The notes under the pieces were generated by a model. The model worked only from the letters and a program-made list of their open reading frames with translations. It ran no database searches and had not been told where the DNA came from. Below, in pieces: positions 7,886-17,200 of a stretch of DNA of 64,000 nt. Within the stretch, counting starts at the first letter, position 1; the number at the start of each line of letters is the position of its first letter. A program made the position numbers and the translations under genes. Source of the stretch: Blastopirellula sediminis (GTDB lineage: Bacteria > Planctomycetota > Planctomycetia > Pirellulales > Pirellulaceae); the NCBI RefSeq assembly GCF_020966755.1, contig NZ_JAJKFT010000001.1, forward strand, positions 124,001-188,000, given 5' to 3'.

Positions 7886-8983
7886 GTGACGACGGACGCT
7901 GCCAACCAATATAGCCAAGCCGCTAGAATCAACGAACTGATCTCTCACCTGGATCGCACGAATATCGACGCCGGCGGAGGTATCGCCGCAATATTCGACG
8001 CAGTCGCCGCTGGAACCGACGAGGCGATTTACGTATCCGAGGTCGATACGCGTTGGACTTCGATCGGCGTATTTGGCGATATCCGTTTGCTCTTGCCGGC
8101 CGAACCGGACGAGTTTCTCCTCCACGATCTCTCGCTGATGGAGTTGGTTCATCCAGAAGATGCGGTGCGAGTCGTTCGCACGGTTGAGGAAACGTTGCGA
8201 GATCGGAAGTCTTTCGACGTTCAATTCCGCGTCCGTCGCCGCGACGGAGGGTGGCGTTTGCTACGCGATCGGGGAAGCGCCGTTGCCGATCGACATGCGC
8301 GACCGCGGGTGATCGTCCATCGCCTATCGCAGGTTTCCGCCCAAGCGGCCTCCGATCCGGCGGAAGAAGCGACCGCGCTGCGGGAATTGGTTCGGCAATT
8401 GGAAACCGCCCAACGTTTGACCGCCTGCGAAATTCATGACGGCTTCGTACAACTCGCGACCGGCGCGTTAATGCACTTGGAAGCGTCGGACGTTGCGAAT
8501 GACGAGACGCGCGAAGCCAAACGGCTACTACGTGAGTCGATCAGCGAAGCGAGACGCTTGATGGGAGGCTTACAGCCTTCCGGTTTGGAAGAAGCAGGCG
8601 TACCGGCGGCGATCGACGACTTTCTCGCGACTTCGCAAGCCTATAACGACATTCCGGTTGCGCTTCATCTCGACGCGAAGTTTCCCCGGCTTACTCCCAT
8701 CGAAGAGACGACGCTGTTTCGCATCCTGCAAGAAGCGATCAACAACGCCAGCAAGCATAGTCAGTCAGAAAGGATTCGCGTTCGCTTGCGACATACGGAC
8801 GGATTGATCGACGCGGAAATACGCGATTGGGGACGCGGTTTTGATCCCGAGGCGACCGGTCGCGACGGGTTTGGCCTGGGCAGCATGCGCCAGCGAGCGA
8901 AACTGCTGGGAGGCCGGATTCAAGTTACCAGCGCACCCGGCGAAGGGACGATTATTCGGTTCCGTTTTGAAGCGGCTCGCTAA
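7886..8983 (+). CDS. PAS-domain sensor histidine kinase, NarL-class (HisKA_3)
   Basis: A 365-residue cytosolic kinase with no membrane span. The start is GTG 7886 after AGGAG. A PAS-like domain lies at about residues 45-150 (LVHPEDAVRVV, FRVRRRDGGWRLLRDRG). The dimerization/phosphoacceptor motif CEIHDGFVQLATGALMHLE follows (His-Asp then Gln, typical of HisKA_3), and then an HATPase with FRILQEAINNASKHS (N box), DWGRGFD and GFGLGSMRQR. HisKA_3 kinases pair with LuxR/NarL-type regulators. None is adjacent, so it is an orphan here. It overlaps the convergent oxidoreductase gene by four bases. Confidence 0.93.
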   Translation: MTTDAANQYSQAARINELISHLDRTNIDAGGGIAAIFDAVAAGTDEAIYVSEVDTRWTSIGVFGDIRLLLPAEPDEFLLHDLSLMELVHPEDAVRVVRTVEETLRDRKSFDVQFRVRRRDGGWRLLRDRGSAVADRHARPRVIVHRLSQVSAQAASDPAEEATALRELVRQLETAQRLTACEIHDGFVQLATGALMHLEASDVANDETREAKRLLRESISEARRLMGGLQPSGLEEAGVPAAIDDFLATSQAYNDIPVALHLDAKFPRLTPIEETTLFRILQEAINNASKHSQSERIRVRLRHTDGLIDAEIRDWGRGFDPEATGRDGFGLGSMRQRAKLLGGRIQVTSAPGEGTIIRFRFEAAR

Positions 8984-9948
8984 GTCGCTTGCCGCGAATC
9001 GCGATAGATCTGTTCGATCACTTCATTGACGAGCAGGCCATCTTCGCCGCTCACTTGCGGCTGGCGGTCTTCTTCAATCGCCGCGACAAAGTCGGCGATC
9101 AGCGGCACATTGAAATTGGGATTGGGCGCGTGTTGCTCCACCTGGTCCCCCATCTCGTTACGCAGAATCAGTCGTCCTGAGTTAAGCGGGCTGAGATCGG
9201 CGATCCCCTTCGTGCCGATCACGACAAATGAATCAGGATCTTGCACCGCGTTAAATAGACAGGTGACGCTCGCCTGGACGCCGTCCGCGAATTGCAGGAC
9301 GAAGTTCGCAACGTTTTCCACTTCTTCCGGCGCCGTTCGCGAACAGATTCCGCGAATGTCGACCACTTCGCCGAACAGTCGCAACAGCACGTCGATGCGG
9401 TGACTACCGACATCCATGAGAGGTCCGCCCCCTCCATGTTTCATCTCGACTCGCCAGGGGGGCGAACCATCTTCGTTCGCGACGATCGGCGCCGAACAAG
9501 CGATCTGCACCGCTAACACTTCTCCCAACTGACCGGTCTGCATCAATTCGCTCAGTCGATCCAGCACCGGGTAGAAGGGGCGATAGTAGGCGACGCCGAG
9601 CGTCCGGTTCATCTCTTTCGCGGCGTCAATCATCAGGCGACATTCGTGCGGATGAAGCGCCATCGGCTTTTCGACCAGCACATGCTTGCCCGCGGCGAGC
9701 GACGCCAATGCCTGCGGCAGATGCATTGCGACCGGCGTTGCGATATAGACGGCGTCGATCTCCTCGTCGGCCAATAGCTGATCGGCTGACGGATAACCGC
9801 GCGAAACGGAGAAGTCGGCGCAGAATTGCTGGAGCGCGTCGTGATCGCGGCGACAGACGGCGAGCAGTTCACATCCTTCGACCGTTTGAATCGCGGCTGC
9901 AACCCGCTTCCGCACGACGTCGCCGCATCCCAAGATTCCCCACCGCAT
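8980..9948 (-). CDS. Gfo/Idh/MocA family oxidoreductase
   Basis: A 322-residue NAD(P)-dependent oxidoreductase. The Rossmann start is MRWGILGCGDVVRKRVAAAI. The family motif DAVYIATPVAMHLPQALASL is followed by GKHVLVEKPMALHPHE, whose EKP lysine is catalytic, and by GGGPLMDVGSHRIDVLLRLF in the C-terminal domain. The ATG at 9946-9948 is chosen; a GTG six bases upstream is an alternative. Substrates in the family are sugars and inositols; this one is not predictable. No sugar-operon neighbour is present. Confidence 0.93.
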   Translation of the reverse strand: MRWGILGCGDVVRKRVAAAIQTVEGCELLAVCRRDHDALQQFCADFSVSRGYPSADQLLADEEIDAVYIATPVAMHLPQALASLAAGKHVLVEKPMALHPHECRLMIDAAKEMNRTLGVAYYRPFYPVLDRLSELMQTGQLGEVLAVQIACSAPIVANEDGSPPWRVEMKHGGGGPLMDVGSHRIDVLLRLFGEVVDIRGICSRTAPEEVENVANFVLQFADGVQASVTCLFNAVQDPDSFVVIGTKGIADLSPLNSGRLILRNEMGDQVEQHAPNPNFNVPLIADFVAAIEEDRQPQVSGEDGLLVNEVIEQIYRDSRQAT

Positions 9949-10167
9949 CGTCACGGGCGTCCCTTCTTTCGAAAACAATTCCACTGCTGTCGAGTCTGTC
10001 GTGCGGCGACCCGAGAAGCAACAGGGGAGACCCTCGCCGCAAAATCGTCCCAGGAGGAAATACCGGTTCCTTTTGCGAGGAGATCGCCGATTTCGTAGGA
10101 AAGTAAATTTGCGTGCCCCTTAACGGTGAGGTAGCCTTGCTCGGTTTTTCTTTCCGGAGTAGGAAGC

Positions 10168-12279
10168 ATGCTGCAGATCATGAGGATCAACGCCGTATCG
10201 GGCGTCGCCTGGATTGCAGCCATCTTCTGCGCGCTGCAAGTCGGCTGCGTCACCCACGCTCGGGGACGCTGGAATCCGCCGGTCATGGCGCCTCCGGATC
10301 CCTCTGCCGCACCCCGTTCGTCTTGCTTTGGCGTTGTTCCGTGCGCTGCGACGCTGGAACTGATCGAGCCGGGTAATGCCGTGCCGATTCCTTCCGCTGA
10401 GCCTGCCGATCTTCCGCCGCGTTTGCCGGCCGAAGGGTTCTGGCGTAACCGAGAATTGAACGTCGGCCCGCAACGTTTGCCGGCTATCGAACCGGAGCCG
10501 CCGACGCCGTTGCCGGGCGATCAGTCATGGGGCGAACCGATCATGCCGATGCCGCAGCCCATTCCTGAGGGGCCGACGCGGTCAGGACCGATCGCCGAAA
10601 TCGAAATCAAGCCGCCTCCGCGCGACGATCGCTTGTTATTGGCCGAAAGCTATTACGCCATGGCGATGGACGCCGATAAGAAGGTGGACGAACATGCGAT
10701 GAGTCTCTACCTCGACGCCATTTTGGGCGCTTGGGACTACATGCAGACGGCGCCGGTCGAAGGCGATATCTCGAAGCAGACGGGACGCGCTTGGATTATT
10801 TATCATTCGAGCCTGGCGCGACTCATTCATATTGCGGCGTCGACCGGTCGGTTTGAGAAGAACATTCGGATACGGATTCCAGAGGACTACGGGTTTCGCG
10901 TTCTCGAAATTGAATACGCCGGCTTCGCGTGGCGAGCGGACGAATTCAACGAGTGGAATGTCGTCGGCGAGTACCAATCGAAGTACCTGCTGCATCATTA
11001 CAAACGTCCGGGACTCGGCGTGCCGCTGGTGATCGTCCGCAATCATCGACCGGACGATCAGTTTTTGCCGGCGAAAACCCCGTTCAACGCGACCGCCGTC
11101 CTCCGTCCGCTGGACGATGAGTTTCGTTCGGAAGAGACGATGATCCCCTGTCCCGACTCCGAGACGCATGTCGAGCGACTGGTCGGTACGTTACAGCTGT
11201 TTAATCCCGATGAATTCGACGACGTCGAGTTCCGCGAGTGCCAAACGGCGCTGGCGGCCGATTGGACGGCGCTGTTCGCTTATATGCTCAGCCATCCGCA
11301 ACCGGAACTACAACGTTCGTCGCATCACGGTCTCGGCGAACCAGCCCCGGCCGGGTTGTTCATGCTGGAGCCGCATCAACCGGGGCGTATTCCGATCGTC
11401 TTTGTGCATGGGCTACTCTCGGCGCCCTATACCTGGGCGGCGATGGCAAACGAACTTTACGCCTATCCGGAACTCCATAAACGGTACGAAATCTGGGCGT
11501 TTCAATATCCGACCGACGAACCGTTCCTGGAATCGGCCGCGGTGCTGCGCCGTCAGCTCGACTGCGCCGTCCACTGTAGCGATCCCAAGGGAACCGATCC
11601 GGCGCTCGACAATATGGTCGTCGTCGGGCATAGCATGGGAGGATTGATCGCGAAGCTGTTGGCTGCGCCGAGCGGCAATACGCTCTGGCAGCACGCGGCG
11701 TTCGTACCGATCGAAGAAGTCGTTGCGCCGAAGGACATTCGAATTCGCTTGCAGCAAAGCTTCTACTTTCCGGCGACTCCTTACGTGAAACGGGTCGTTT
11801 ATATCGCAACTCCGCACGAAGGTTCCTCCTGGGCGCGACGTTGCCTCGGACAAGCGACTTCGCTGGCGATCGAGGGAATCGAGCATCGCTCGAAAGTTCA
11901 TAAAGAAGTTGTCAACGCGAATCCTGCGGCGTTTCGAGAAGAGTTACGACGGCGTCCGCCAACCAGTATCGACTTGTTAGAGCCCAACAGCATGATTCTG
12001 AAGGGAATCTATCAGCTTGATGTTGCGCCGGAAGTGAGCGAGCATTCGATCATCGGGCGCGGTTGGTGGTCGATTCATGATGGCGCATCCGACGGCGTCG
12101 TTCCGGTAAAGAGCGCACGCCTACCAGGCGTCGATTCCGAGGTGATGGTCTCCGCGACCCATACCCACCTTAATAAGCATCCCGGCGCAATCTGCGAAGT
12201 GATGCGAATTCTCCAGCTCCATGCCGATCAGCTGCCATGGGTCCAGCCACACTTGGTGGGACAGTGTGAGCTGAAATAA
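10168..12279 (+). CDS. Lipoprotein alpha/beta hydrolase (lipase/esterase-like)
   Basis: A 703-residue protein. The N-terminus has a lipoprotein signal ending in the lipobox LQVGC (residues about 24-28), followed by a proline-rich stretch to about residue 150. The alpha/beta hydrolase part carries PIVFVHGLLSAPYTWAAMAN (oxyanion region, about residue 410), the nucleophile elbow VVVGHSMGGLIAKLL (about residue 488) and a late His in SATHTHLNKHP. The middle (about 150-400) is not recognised. It is probably anchored in the cell envelope and hydrolyses an ester. Preceded by AGGAAGC; no operon partner. Confidence 0.88.
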   Translation: MLQIMRINAVSGVAWIAAIFCALQVGCVTHARGRWNPPVMAPPDPSAAPRSSCFGVVPCAATLELIEPGNAVPIPSAEPADLPPRLPAEGFWRNRELNVGPQRLPAIEPEPPTPLPGDQSWGEPIMPMPQPIPEGPTRSGPIAEIEIKPPPRDDRLLLAESYYAMAMDADKKVDEHAMSLYLDAILGAWDYMQTAPVEGDISKQTGRAWIIYHSSLARLIHIAASTGRFEKNIRIRIPEDYGFRVLEIEYAGFAWRADEFNEWNVVGEYQSKYLLHHYKRPGLGVPLVIVRNHRPDDQFLPAKTPFNATAVLRPLDDEFRSEETMIPCPDSETHVERLVGTLQLFNPDEFDDVEFRECQTALAADWTALFAYMLSHPQPELQRSSHHGLGEPAPAGLFMLEPHQPGRIPIVFVHGLLSAPYTWAAMANELYAYPELHKRYEIWAFQYPTDEPFLESAAVLRRQLDCAVHCSDPKGTDPALDNMVVVGHSMGGLIAKLLAAPSGNTLWQHAAFVPIEEVVAPKDIRIRLQQSFYFPATPYVKRVVYIATPHEGSSWARRCLGQATSLAIEGIEHRSKVHKEVVNANPAAFREELRRRPPTSIDLLEPNSMILKGIYQLDVAPEVSEHSIIGRGWWSIHDGASDGVVPVKSARLPGVDSEVMVSATHTHLNKHPGAICEVMRILQLHADQLPWVQPHLVGQCELK

Positions 12280-12693
12280 CGATTTCGCGTGATTTCTTCG
12301 CATGCGAAGTGGCGTGGATCCGCACGCGTTGCAAATATCTGAACGATCGGGAATGAAGTTCCCTCTTTTCAGCGAACCAGTAAGAAGAGTCGCAATGCGT
12401 TTTCCCTGCGACTGCGGCGCTGTTCGACAGGACCTCCCGTTTGTTGTTTTGGGACACATTTGCGGCGCAATCCGACATTGTTGCGGAAATGTTCTCAATT
12501 CAACGTATTGAAATCGTCATCCAATGCTTTCCTCGCGCCTTCTCCTTCGAGTATTATAGAAGGCTTGTGGCCCCCCACCCTGATGGAGCGGGATCGTAAT
12601 TCGCATCGATCTCGCCGCTTCCCACCCCACTCCTGACGTATTCGCCGACGCGCGACACGTCCATTTTTCTAAATTGCCGGAGCAGTGTACTTC
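12280..12693 (+). other. Intergenic region upstream of the SGNH/dehydrogenase gene
   Basis: 414 bases without a supported frame. A TATTAT box at about 12552 could be part of a promoter for the downstream gene, but no matching -35 box is evident. GGAG at 12679-12682 is the likely ribosome site. Confidence 0.5.
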
Positions 12694-15309
12694 ATGAAGA
12701 TCGCGTCGAAACTCTTTGCCCTTACCCTATTTGCCCTTACCCTATTTGCCGCCGCCATCGCGCTGGCCGGCGTCGTTCGAGCGGAAGGGAAGCTCGAACT
12801 GAAAAAAGGGGACAAGATCGTCTACATCGGCAACACCCTGGCCGAGCGGATGCAGTATTACCCCCGGTTTGAGACGTTGCTGCAAGCGCGTTTCCCGGAA
12901 CTAGAACTGGAAGTTCGCAACCTTGGCTGGTCGGCCGACGAAATCGAATTGCGTCCTCGTAGCCAAGACTTCCAAGATCATGGCAATAACCTCGAAGACC
13001 ACAAGCCGGATGTGATTCTGGCCTTCTTCGGCTTCAACGAATCGTTCGCCGGTCCCGGCGGCCTGAAGAAGTTTGAAGAGGAATTCGACAAGTTCGTCAA
13101 AACGACTTCGACCACCAAATACAACGGCGAATCGGCGCCGCAACTGGTTATCGTTTCGCCGATCCCCAACGAAGATCTGCATAGCCGCACGCTCCCCAAC
13201 GGCAAAGCGAACAACAAGAACATCGAGCTGTACGCCGCCGCGATGAAGAAGATCGCTGAAGCGAACAACGTTCTGTTCGTCGACGTTTACGCTCCGATGA
13301 AAGAAAAGATGGCGGGCGAATCGGATCTTACGATCAACACGATTCACCTGAACGACGACGGTTACAAAGCCTTCGCCGAAGTTCTGGACGCCGGTCTGTT
13401 CGGCGCCAAGCCGGAGTACAAGTGCGACCTCGAGAAGCTCTACGCCGAAGTCTACGAAAAGGACTTGCAGTTCTTCTACGACTATCGTGCGGTCAACGGC
13501 TTCTACATCTACGGCGGTCGCAAGAATCCGTTCGGCGTCGTCAACTTCCCGGCCGAATTTGAAAAGCTCCGCAAGATGACCGCGATGCGTGATCAGCGGA
13601 TCTGGTCGGTCGCCGCGGGCAAAGAAGTTGCGGCCAAAATTGATGATTCTGAAACGGGCGAATTCACCAAGATCGAATCGAACGTCGATCGCCCGATCTC
13701 GTTCGATACTCCAGAAGAAGCGCTGAAGTCGTTCAAGCTGCCCGAAGGTTACAAGATCAACCTGTTCGCTTCGGAACAGGACTTCCCGGAACTGCGTAAC
13801 CCGGTTCAGTTCGCCTTCGACGCGAAGGGACGCCTCTGGGTCGCCACCATGGAAACCTATCCGATGTATCTGCCGGGAACCCCGGTTTCCGACAAGATCT
13901 TGATCTTCGAGGACACCGACGGCGATGGCAAAGCGGACAAGAAGACGGTCTTTGCCGACGGCTTGCACCTGCCGACCGGTATCGAACTGGGTGACGGCGG
14001 CTGCTATGTCGCAGCTCAGCCGAACCTGATCTTCCTGAAGGACGTCGACGGCGACGACAAGGCGGACGAAAAGACCTACTTGTTGCACGGCTTCGACTCG
14101 GCCGACTCGCACCACTCGATCAGCGCCTTTACTTGGGGCCCGGGCGGCGCGTTGTACTTCCAGGAAGGAACGTTCCACCACACCCAGGTCGAAACTCCGT
14201 ATGGTCCCGAACGCGTGAAGAACGCGGCGGTCTTCCGTTTTGAGCCGCTGACCGACAAGTTCGACATCTTCGTCTCCTACTCGTTCGCCAACCCGTGGGG
14301 TCACACCTTCGACGATTGGGGACAGAACTTCGTCGCCGACGCTTCGGGCGGCGCCAACTACTTTGGTACCGCGTTCAGCGGCGACGTCGACTATCCCAAC
14401 AAGCACCCGGGGATGAAGCAGTTTTTGAAGAAGCAGTGGCGTCCCACTTCGGGCTGCGAGTTCGTTTCGAGCCGCAATTTCCCCGAGTCGGCCCAAGGCA
14501 ACTACCTGCTGAACAACTGCATCGGCTTCCAGGGCGTGTTGCAGTACAAGATGAAGGAAGACGGCTCAGGCTTCGCGGCCGATCCGGTTGAACCGCTGCT
14601 GCAGTCGTCGGACCTCAACTTCCGCCCAGTCGATTTGCAATTTGGTCCGGACGGCGCGCTGTACATCGTCGACTGGTACAACCCGCTGGTCGGTCACATG
14701 CAGCACTCGGTTCGTGACCCAAAGCGTGACAACACGCACGGTCGCATCTGGCGCATTACCTACACCGGCAATGATCTGGTCAAACCGGCCAAGATCGCCG
14801 GCGAGCCGATTCCGGCGTTGCTGGAACAGCTGAAGACCTATGAGTATCGGACTCGCTATCGCGTTCGTCGCGAACTGCGTGAGCGTGATCCGCAGCAGGT
14901 CAATGCCGAACTGGCCAAGTGGATCGCCGGTCTGGACGCCAACGACAAGTTGTACGAACACAACTTGCTGGAAGCGCTCTGGGTGAAGCAGAGCCTGGAT
15001 ATTGTCGACCAGGACCTGTTGCAGAAGATGCTCCGTGCCGCTGATCCGCGTGCCCGCGCCGCTGCGACTCGCGTGCTTTGCTACTGGCGCGACCAAGTGG
15101 AAGAGCCGCTCGCGATGCTGCAATCGCAAGTGAACGACGAGAACCCGCGCGTTCGCTTGGAAGCGGTCCGAGCCCTCAGCTTCTTCCGCTCGCAGGAAGC
15201 GCTCGACATCGCGTTGGAATCGCTCGCCTACGACCAGGACTACTACCTGGAATACACGTTGGGCGAAACGATCAAGACGCTGGAAGGACGCGTTGGCGCC
15301 AAGAACTAG
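12694..15309 (+). CDS. SGNH hydrolase + PVC membrane-bound-dehydrogenase-type beta-propeller + HEAT repeats
   Basis: An 871-residue secreted protein. After the signal peptide (ending about GVVRAEG) an SGNH/GDSL-like domain spans about residues 25-250 (KIVYIGNTLAERM; FFGFNESFAG; NTIHLNDDGYKAFAEVL as the Asp/His end). Residues about 340-720 are the planctomycete putative membrane-bound dehydrogenase domain (TIGR02604 type), a beta-propeller with DTDGDGKADKKTVFADGL and YIVDWYNPLVGHMQ. HEAT-like repeats fill the C-terminus. In many planctomycetes a cytochrome domain is fused here; in this genome it is the next gene. A GTG nine bases upstream of the chosen ATG lies too close to GGAG. Confidence 0.9.
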   Translation: MKIASKLFALTLFALTLFAAAIALAGVVRAEGKLELKKGDKIVYIGNTLAERMQYYPRFETLLQARFPELELEVRNLGWSADEIELRPRSQDFQDHGNNLEDHKPDVILAFFGFNESFAGPGGLKKFEEEFDKFVKTTSTTKYNGESAPQLVIVSPIPNEDLHSRTLPNGKANNKNIELYAAAMKKIAEANNVLFVDVYAPMKEKMAGESDLTINTIHLNDDGYKAFAEVLDAGLFGAKPEYKCDLEKLYAEVYEKDLQFFYDYRAVNGFYIYGGRKNPFGVVNFPAEFEKLRKMTAMRDQRIWSVAAGKEVAAKIDDSETGEFTKIESNVDRPISFDTPEEALKSFKLPEGYKINLFASEQDFPELRNPVQFAFDAKGRLWVATMETYPMYLPGTPVSDKILIFEDTDGDGKADKKTVFADGLHLPTGIELGDGGCYVAAQPNLIFLKDVDGDDKADEKTYLLHGFDSADSHHSISAFTWGPGGALYFQEGTFHHTQVETPYGPERVKNAAVFRFEPLTDKFDIFVSYSFANPWGHTFDDWGQNFVADASGGANYFGTAFSGDVDYPNKHPGMKQFLKKQWRPTSGCEFVSSRNFPESAQGNYLLNNCIGFQGVLQYKMKEDGSGFAADPVEPLLQSSDLNFRPVDLQFGPDGALYIVDWYNPLVGHMQHSVRDPKRDNTHGRIWRITYTGNDLVKPAKIAGEPIPALLEQLKTYEYRTRYRVRRELRERDPQQVNAELAKWIAGLDANDKLYEHNLLEALWVKQSLDIVDQDLLQKMLRAADPRARAAATRVLCYWRDQVEEPLAMLQSQVNDENPRVRLEAVRALSFFRSQEALDIALESLAYDQDYYLEYTLGETIKTLEGRVGAKN
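12721..12750 (+). repeat. Perfect 15-bp tandem duplication inside the signal peptide
   Basis: CTTACCCTATTTGCC occurs twice in a row, encoding LTLFA-LTLFA in the hydrophobic core of the signal peptide. It keeps frame and lengthens the core by five residues. Confidence 0.95.
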
Positions 15310-15350
15310 TTCGCCACTCCATTGGTGAACTGCAATTGTGAAACCATGCA

Positions 15351-15384
15351 GAGTCACCCGGACAAGCGTTCGGGTGACTCTTTT
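15351..15384 (+). terminator. Hairpin/terminator between the dehydrogenase and cytochrome genes
   Basis: Perfect 10-bp stem GAGTCACCCG/CGGGTGACTC with loop GACAAGCGTT, followed by four T. It lies 42 bases past one stop and 35 bases before the next start, so it could set the relative expression of the two genes. Confidence 0.8.
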
Positions 15385-15418
15385 CAATGACGCAACGAAA
15401 TTCCGCAAAGGTTCAGAG

Positions 15419-17182
15419 ATGAGTTTCCGTTACGCCCGCATGTTGGCGACGGCCAGCGTCGCTTGTTTGCTCTTCGTTTCCTCCGTCGCCGCGCAGGGAA
15501 GCGTCGACGCAATGGTAAAGATGATCGATAGCGGTCGCATCACCGAGCAGCGTCTGCCGCAGGTGGTCGACATGATTTGCAAACGGGCCAACGACGAAAA
15601 CCTGGCGTTCGTCTTTCAAATGGCGACCAAGCCGGACGGTTTTCCCGCTTCGGTTCGTCCCGAAGCGCTGAAAGCCCTGCACGAAGCGGCCGTCAGTCGA
15701 AATGCCGTTCCGGCCGGTGATCTGTCGGCGATCAGCGAACTGCTAAATAGCGACAATCGACAAATCCAAACCTTGGCCGTCGAATTAGCCGGTTTGTGGA
15801 AGGTCGAGGGTTCGCTCGATTCGCTCTCCAAATTGGCGACCGAAAGGAAGACCGGCGCCAAGTTGAAGCAGGCGGCCGTCGCCAGTTTGGCGAAGATCGG
15901 CGGATCGAAAGCGACCAAAACCCTGGAAAACCTGACCGAGCCGAATCAGCCGTTGGCGGTTCGCTACTTGGGGGCTTCGGCGCTGGTGGATGTGGATGTC
16001 GATCAAGCGGCGAAGATCGCCGGACAGATTCTCGCCGGCGCTGATACTTCAACTGATCCGGCGGTGATGATCGACGCGTTTCTCGCTCAACAATCGGGCC
16101 CGGCCAAACTTGGCGCCGTGCTGGCCGATACGAAGTTGACGCCAGACGTCGCCAAGATGTGTCTGCGTCAGATGTTCGCTGTTGGTCGGAGCGATTCGGA
16201 ACTGGTCGGCGTTCTCTCGAAAGCGGCCGGCATCGACGATGACGCCCCGGCGCTTTCCGCCGACGAAATCAAATCGCTGGCGGCCGAAGTTCTCGAAAAA
16301 GGGGATGCCCATCGTGGTGAGATCCTCTTCCGCCGCGCCGACTTGAACTGCTTCAAGTGTCACGCGCTGAGCGGCGCTGGCGGGCAGATCGGTCCCGATT
16401 TGAGCGCCGTTGGCGGTAGTAGCCCGGCTGACTACGTCGTCACCTCGATCCTGTATCCCGAGCAAGCGGTCAAAGAGGCCTATACGACTCGCACCATTTT
16501 GACGATCGACGGCAAAGTCTTTACCGGCATCGTTTCGGAAGAAGATGACGACCGCATCATCATGAAACAGGCGAGCGGCCAGATGGCCGTGATTCCGGTC
16601 GACGACATCGAAGACGAGAAAGAAGGGGGATCGCTGATGCCGAAGGGCTTGGCGAAGTTCCTGACCCATGACGAATTTCTCGACCTCTCCCGCTTCATCG
16701 CCGAACTGGGCAAGCCGGGCGAATACGCGATTCGCACCCAGCCGACCATCCAGCGGTGGAGTGTGTTGCGCGAAACTCCGACCGACCTCGTCGAAGCGGT
16801 TCCGACCATTGGCCAGCTGGAAGAAGAAATCATTCAGGCGCCGGAAGACGCTTGGTTCCCGGTCTACGGGATGACCGCCGGGGCGTTGCCGCTAGCGGAA
16901 CTCGAGTCGGAAGAGCGTCCGGTCTTTTACCTGCAAGCCGAAGTCGAAGTGGTCGTCGGCGGCAAAGTGCAAGTTGGACTGAACGAAACGACCGGGGTCC
17001 GCGTCTGGGTTGGGGATGACCTGCTACCGGAAGGAACCCCGGAAGCGGTGGAACTGGAGCCGGGCAAGCATCCGATCTATCTGCGTATTGATCCGAAGAA
17101 GTTCCCGGCTGAAACGCTCCGTGCGACCGTTGATCGCCCGGCCGATTCGCATGCCGAATATACGGTTGTCGGGGGCGCTTAA
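15419..17182 (+). CDS. Secreted c-type cytochrome with PVC heme-binding domain
   Basis: A 587-residue protein with a signal peptide (MLATASVACLLFVSSVAAQG). Residues about 50-290 form HEAT-like helices. A single c-type heme site CFKCH follows RGEILFRRADLN and is in turn followed by SGAGGQIGPDLSAVGG and YVVTSILYPEQAVKEAYTT. This is the planctomycete heme-binding domain usually found at the end of TIGR02604 proteins (TIGR02603 type). The remaining 150 residues look beta-rich and are unassigned. The ATG at 15419 follows AAAGG; an upstream in-frame ATG lies ahead of the terminator hairpin. Likely electron acceptor for the preceding gene product. Confidence 0.9.
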   Translation: MSFRYARMLATASVACLLFVSSVAAQGSVDAMVKMIDSGRITEQRLPQVVDMICKRANDENLAFVFQMATKPDGFPASVRPEALKALHEAAVSRNAVPAGDLSAISELLNSDNRQIQTLAVELAGLWKVEGSLDSLSKLATERKTGAKLKQAAVASLAKIGGSKATKTLENLTEPNQPLAVRYLGASALVDVDVDQAAKIAGQILAGADTSTDPAVMIDAFLAQQSGPAKLGAVLADTKLTPDVAKMCLRQMFAVGRSDSELVGVLSKAAGIDDDAPALSADEIKSLAAEVLEKGDAHRGEILFRRADLNCFKCHALSGAGGQIGPDLSAVGGSSPADYVVTSILYPEQAVKEAYTTRTILTIDGKVFTGIVSEEDDDRIIMKQASGQMAVIPVDDIEDEKEGGSLMPKGLAKFLTHDEFLDLSRFIAELGKPGEYAIRTQPTIQRWSVLRETPTDLVEAVPTIGQLEEEIIQAPEDAWFPVYGMTAGALPLAELESEERPVFYLQAEVEVVVGGKVQVGLNETTGVRVWVGDDLLPEGTPEAVELEPGKHPIYLRIDPKKFPAETLRATVDRPADSHAEYTVVGGA

Positions 17183-17200
17183 TCCGAAAGAGCGTTGCGT

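Noticed and set aside
12901-14496. 531-residue open frame antisense to the SGNH/dehydrogenase gene
   Set aside because: The plus-strand protein has clear domains and a signal peptide. The antisense frame arises from G/C-ending codons.
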